From: Prostheceraeus crozeri
Lineage: Eukaryota > Platyhelminthes > Polycladida > Euryleptidae
DNA length: 64,000 bases
Direction: 5' to 3'
Assembly: GCA_907163375.1 (NCBI GenBank)
Contig: CAJQUW010008041.1
Coordinates: 186,001-250,000 of the forward strand
The notes below the pieces were generated by a model that saw nothing but the letters and a program-made list of their open reading frames with translations, was not told the DNA's origin and did no database searches. Position numbers and translations under genes: made by a program. This document shows positions 54,801 to 57,800 of the stretch, one piece after another. Within the stretch, counting starts at the first letter, position 1. Each line of letters starts with the position of its first letter.

Positions 54801-57800
54801 GCATCGAAGGCAAAGCAACAAACAGATGTAGTGTTTTCTTTGGTGTTGGTTCTTCGAAAGTTCCCGAATGAATAAAGTCATTTCAGGAAGTAAAACCAAA
54901 ATCAATAACCAATCCACAAATCAACGTAGCACTTTGTGTTATTTGATGTGCTGCTTCACTTGGAAAAGGGAAGATATGACCTAATATTTGTAAAAATGTG
55001 TAAACCTGAAATGCCAGTTTGTTTCCAAAGGACTAATTATTTGACTTTGATTATTGATTAACTCTCTTTTAAAATCTTGAGTGTTCGTAAATAATTTCTG
55101 TAAATAGCAGCACTCCAATGTTTTATTTTATTCAAAAAATAGTAGCCAGCAGATATGTGAATGACATTGATTGATACATGAATAAGTTTCCTCAGATAAC
55201 TCATTTGCCAATGTGCAAAAGGCGACTGAAAATTCTGATCAGAGTCTCACCAATGGGCAAAGTCAGACTGAAAAAGAGACTATAGGAATTATACTTCAAA
55301 ATTGATGTAAATCGGCATGATCTTCCAGATATAGTTATACATTATCATGAAAATTAATCAACCGATACATGCTTAAATGCATCAATATGAAATACAATAT
55401 CAGCCTCATCTCGTATACGTGCTATTTTAGATATCTGTCCAGATGCTATATTATAGAAGTCCATGGTTGTTCTCATAGCAGTTGATCTATATCCATGCAT
55501 CTCTATTCGCAACATAGAATGCGTTCAGGTAGGAATGATCGATAGCTAGCTTAAGATATCAAGCCAGTACTGAAAGCTCCATGTCCGCTCCATGTTTCGG
55601 TTCTATAACCCAAAATATTGCACTCTAAATTGTCATGTTAAGCAGAGACAACCGTTCAATGATTTTCAAAACATTTTGAAAGCGGTGGTGAGTGCAGGCA
55701 TACACCGCACATGGAAAACAATGTGTTCTCATTTTAATTAAATTTTAATTTTTTTTCATTCCATTTCGCATGTTTGTTAGCGAACTATGTAATTTAACAA
55801 CTACACACTTTATAGAGAGTAATCTCATTCCCTTACATGCGCATGATATATGACTGGCTGCGCGTCAAAGATTGTGGAGTGACTGGTGACAAAACTTCAA
55901 TTACCTTTGGGCATGCATGACTGCATGTAACTTCCAGATTGTGGCATGTATGATAAGCTCCTCACTCACCACTGTTGATTAACTGCATGTAGATAACTTG
56001 ATTTTTGTCTTGGAATGGAATTAACGTTGACAAACACTTATAAATTCTTCTATCTATGCAGAACAACGTTTCGTAAAAGCAGTTTTCTCAGATAACATCT
56101 ACTTAATTTGTTCCAATAGCAACAAAACTTGTAAGGAAAGATTTAGATAACATTTTAGTTGGTAAATGATTCTTAGAAGACTGATAAGGAAATAACAAAC
56201 CTTTGCTGCACCATATGATGTGAAATTTATGAAATACAGTATTTACATGATACCTTATGAAGGATAATCTACCGGATTACGTACATTTCTTTCATCAACG
56301 TTCATCCTAAAAAGCCAAGGCATCCCAATTGAAAATAACAGTCCGAAGACCAAGTCACCGTATAAAACGGTAGACTCCTATACATAGGTTGAGCCTTAAA
56401 AATCGCATAATCTTTGACACAATAACAATGATTAATCAAATATCACGGTTAGTATGTATGAATTTCCTGTTCCGCATAATACAATGTCTGTGGCACAACA
56501 CGTTTGTCAGATCTCGAGGCCACCTCCGGAAGTATGAATTTCTCGTCTTGACCAATCTAGGAGCTCACCTTACATAGCACAAGACTGTCATAGATAGCGG
56601 ACGAGAAGAGAATAGAGCTCTCTTCTCGAAGTCCATGCATAGATTGAAGAGATCAAAAACTTCTCCGATTGTAGCAATCAATGAGGCATTAGCGATCATG
56701 ATGGTCTATAGGCGTAGAACTATCAGGTACAGACGAGACTGCTAACGATTCTTATAATATTTATGAATTCATCATTTATTAATCGATTATAGAAAGATCG
56801 TGATCGCACAAGCATTGCTTATGAGCAAACACTGTCTTATATGTATGTATACTTGAAAGAATTTAGGAATCCCGATAGTTGCGATCCTCTTGCGTTGGTA
56901 TTGGTCTTCAGTTGTCGAGTTGCTCTGCATTAAAATGATGACATGCTTTTGCAGGTCTTCCTACGATCTGGTCTCCTCAACGAACTGAATGGCCGGAAAC
57001 ATCAACTCATCGAGAATCATCTCATACAGTTCCAAGCTCGCTGTCGTGGTTACATTGTGCGGATGAGATACGCGCAGCTCAAGGTAAGCCAGTCCGAAGA
57101 CAGGAATAGAACCAATTAACCGGCGAACTAGATTGCTAGAAAAGAGCTCCCAAGCGAAAAACGACCAGAATGCCGAAGTGTGATTGAATGTTTCAGGCTA
57201 TCAATTTCTCATGCTTGAGGTACATTTCAGCCAATAGTGACTATTTTTTTGATAGATGCTAATTTTTCTCTACTACAAATTTAATTTTTTAGGCTGTGCA
57301 TCTTAAATGTACAGGACCGCGCTTGGTTGGGTTTGAGCTTCCAGGATTTAGCGGTCGAAACTCGATCGTCTTGACCAAGTTCCTGTTGATGACCTCATTA
57401 AAAATTATTAAATAATTTGTATGCAAATTTCGTAGATTTTTTCACGTTATAGCTTAAGGGACTAATATTAATTCTCTTGCACACCTGGTAGATTTAAGAT
57501 AGCGTAATCCCGCTGTGTTATTAGCTAGATCTGGTATTTCATTCGGAAACAGACCTGTCCTCTTATCATCTGAATGGGCAGACTGTTAAATAGGATCTTT
57601 TCAATATATAAGTGATAAACATAATTTTGAACAGAACGACGTACTCGCCAATTCATTACACATGAGGAGAGGAGAACCGTTATTTGTCCTTCTAGTAAGC
57701 ATTTTTAAATTTTTAGACATTTTAGGATATAAAAATTGTCTTTTACATCATATTTTGCACCTACTAAAAATTCATTAGTCGTTAGCTTGTCTTTGTTTTT

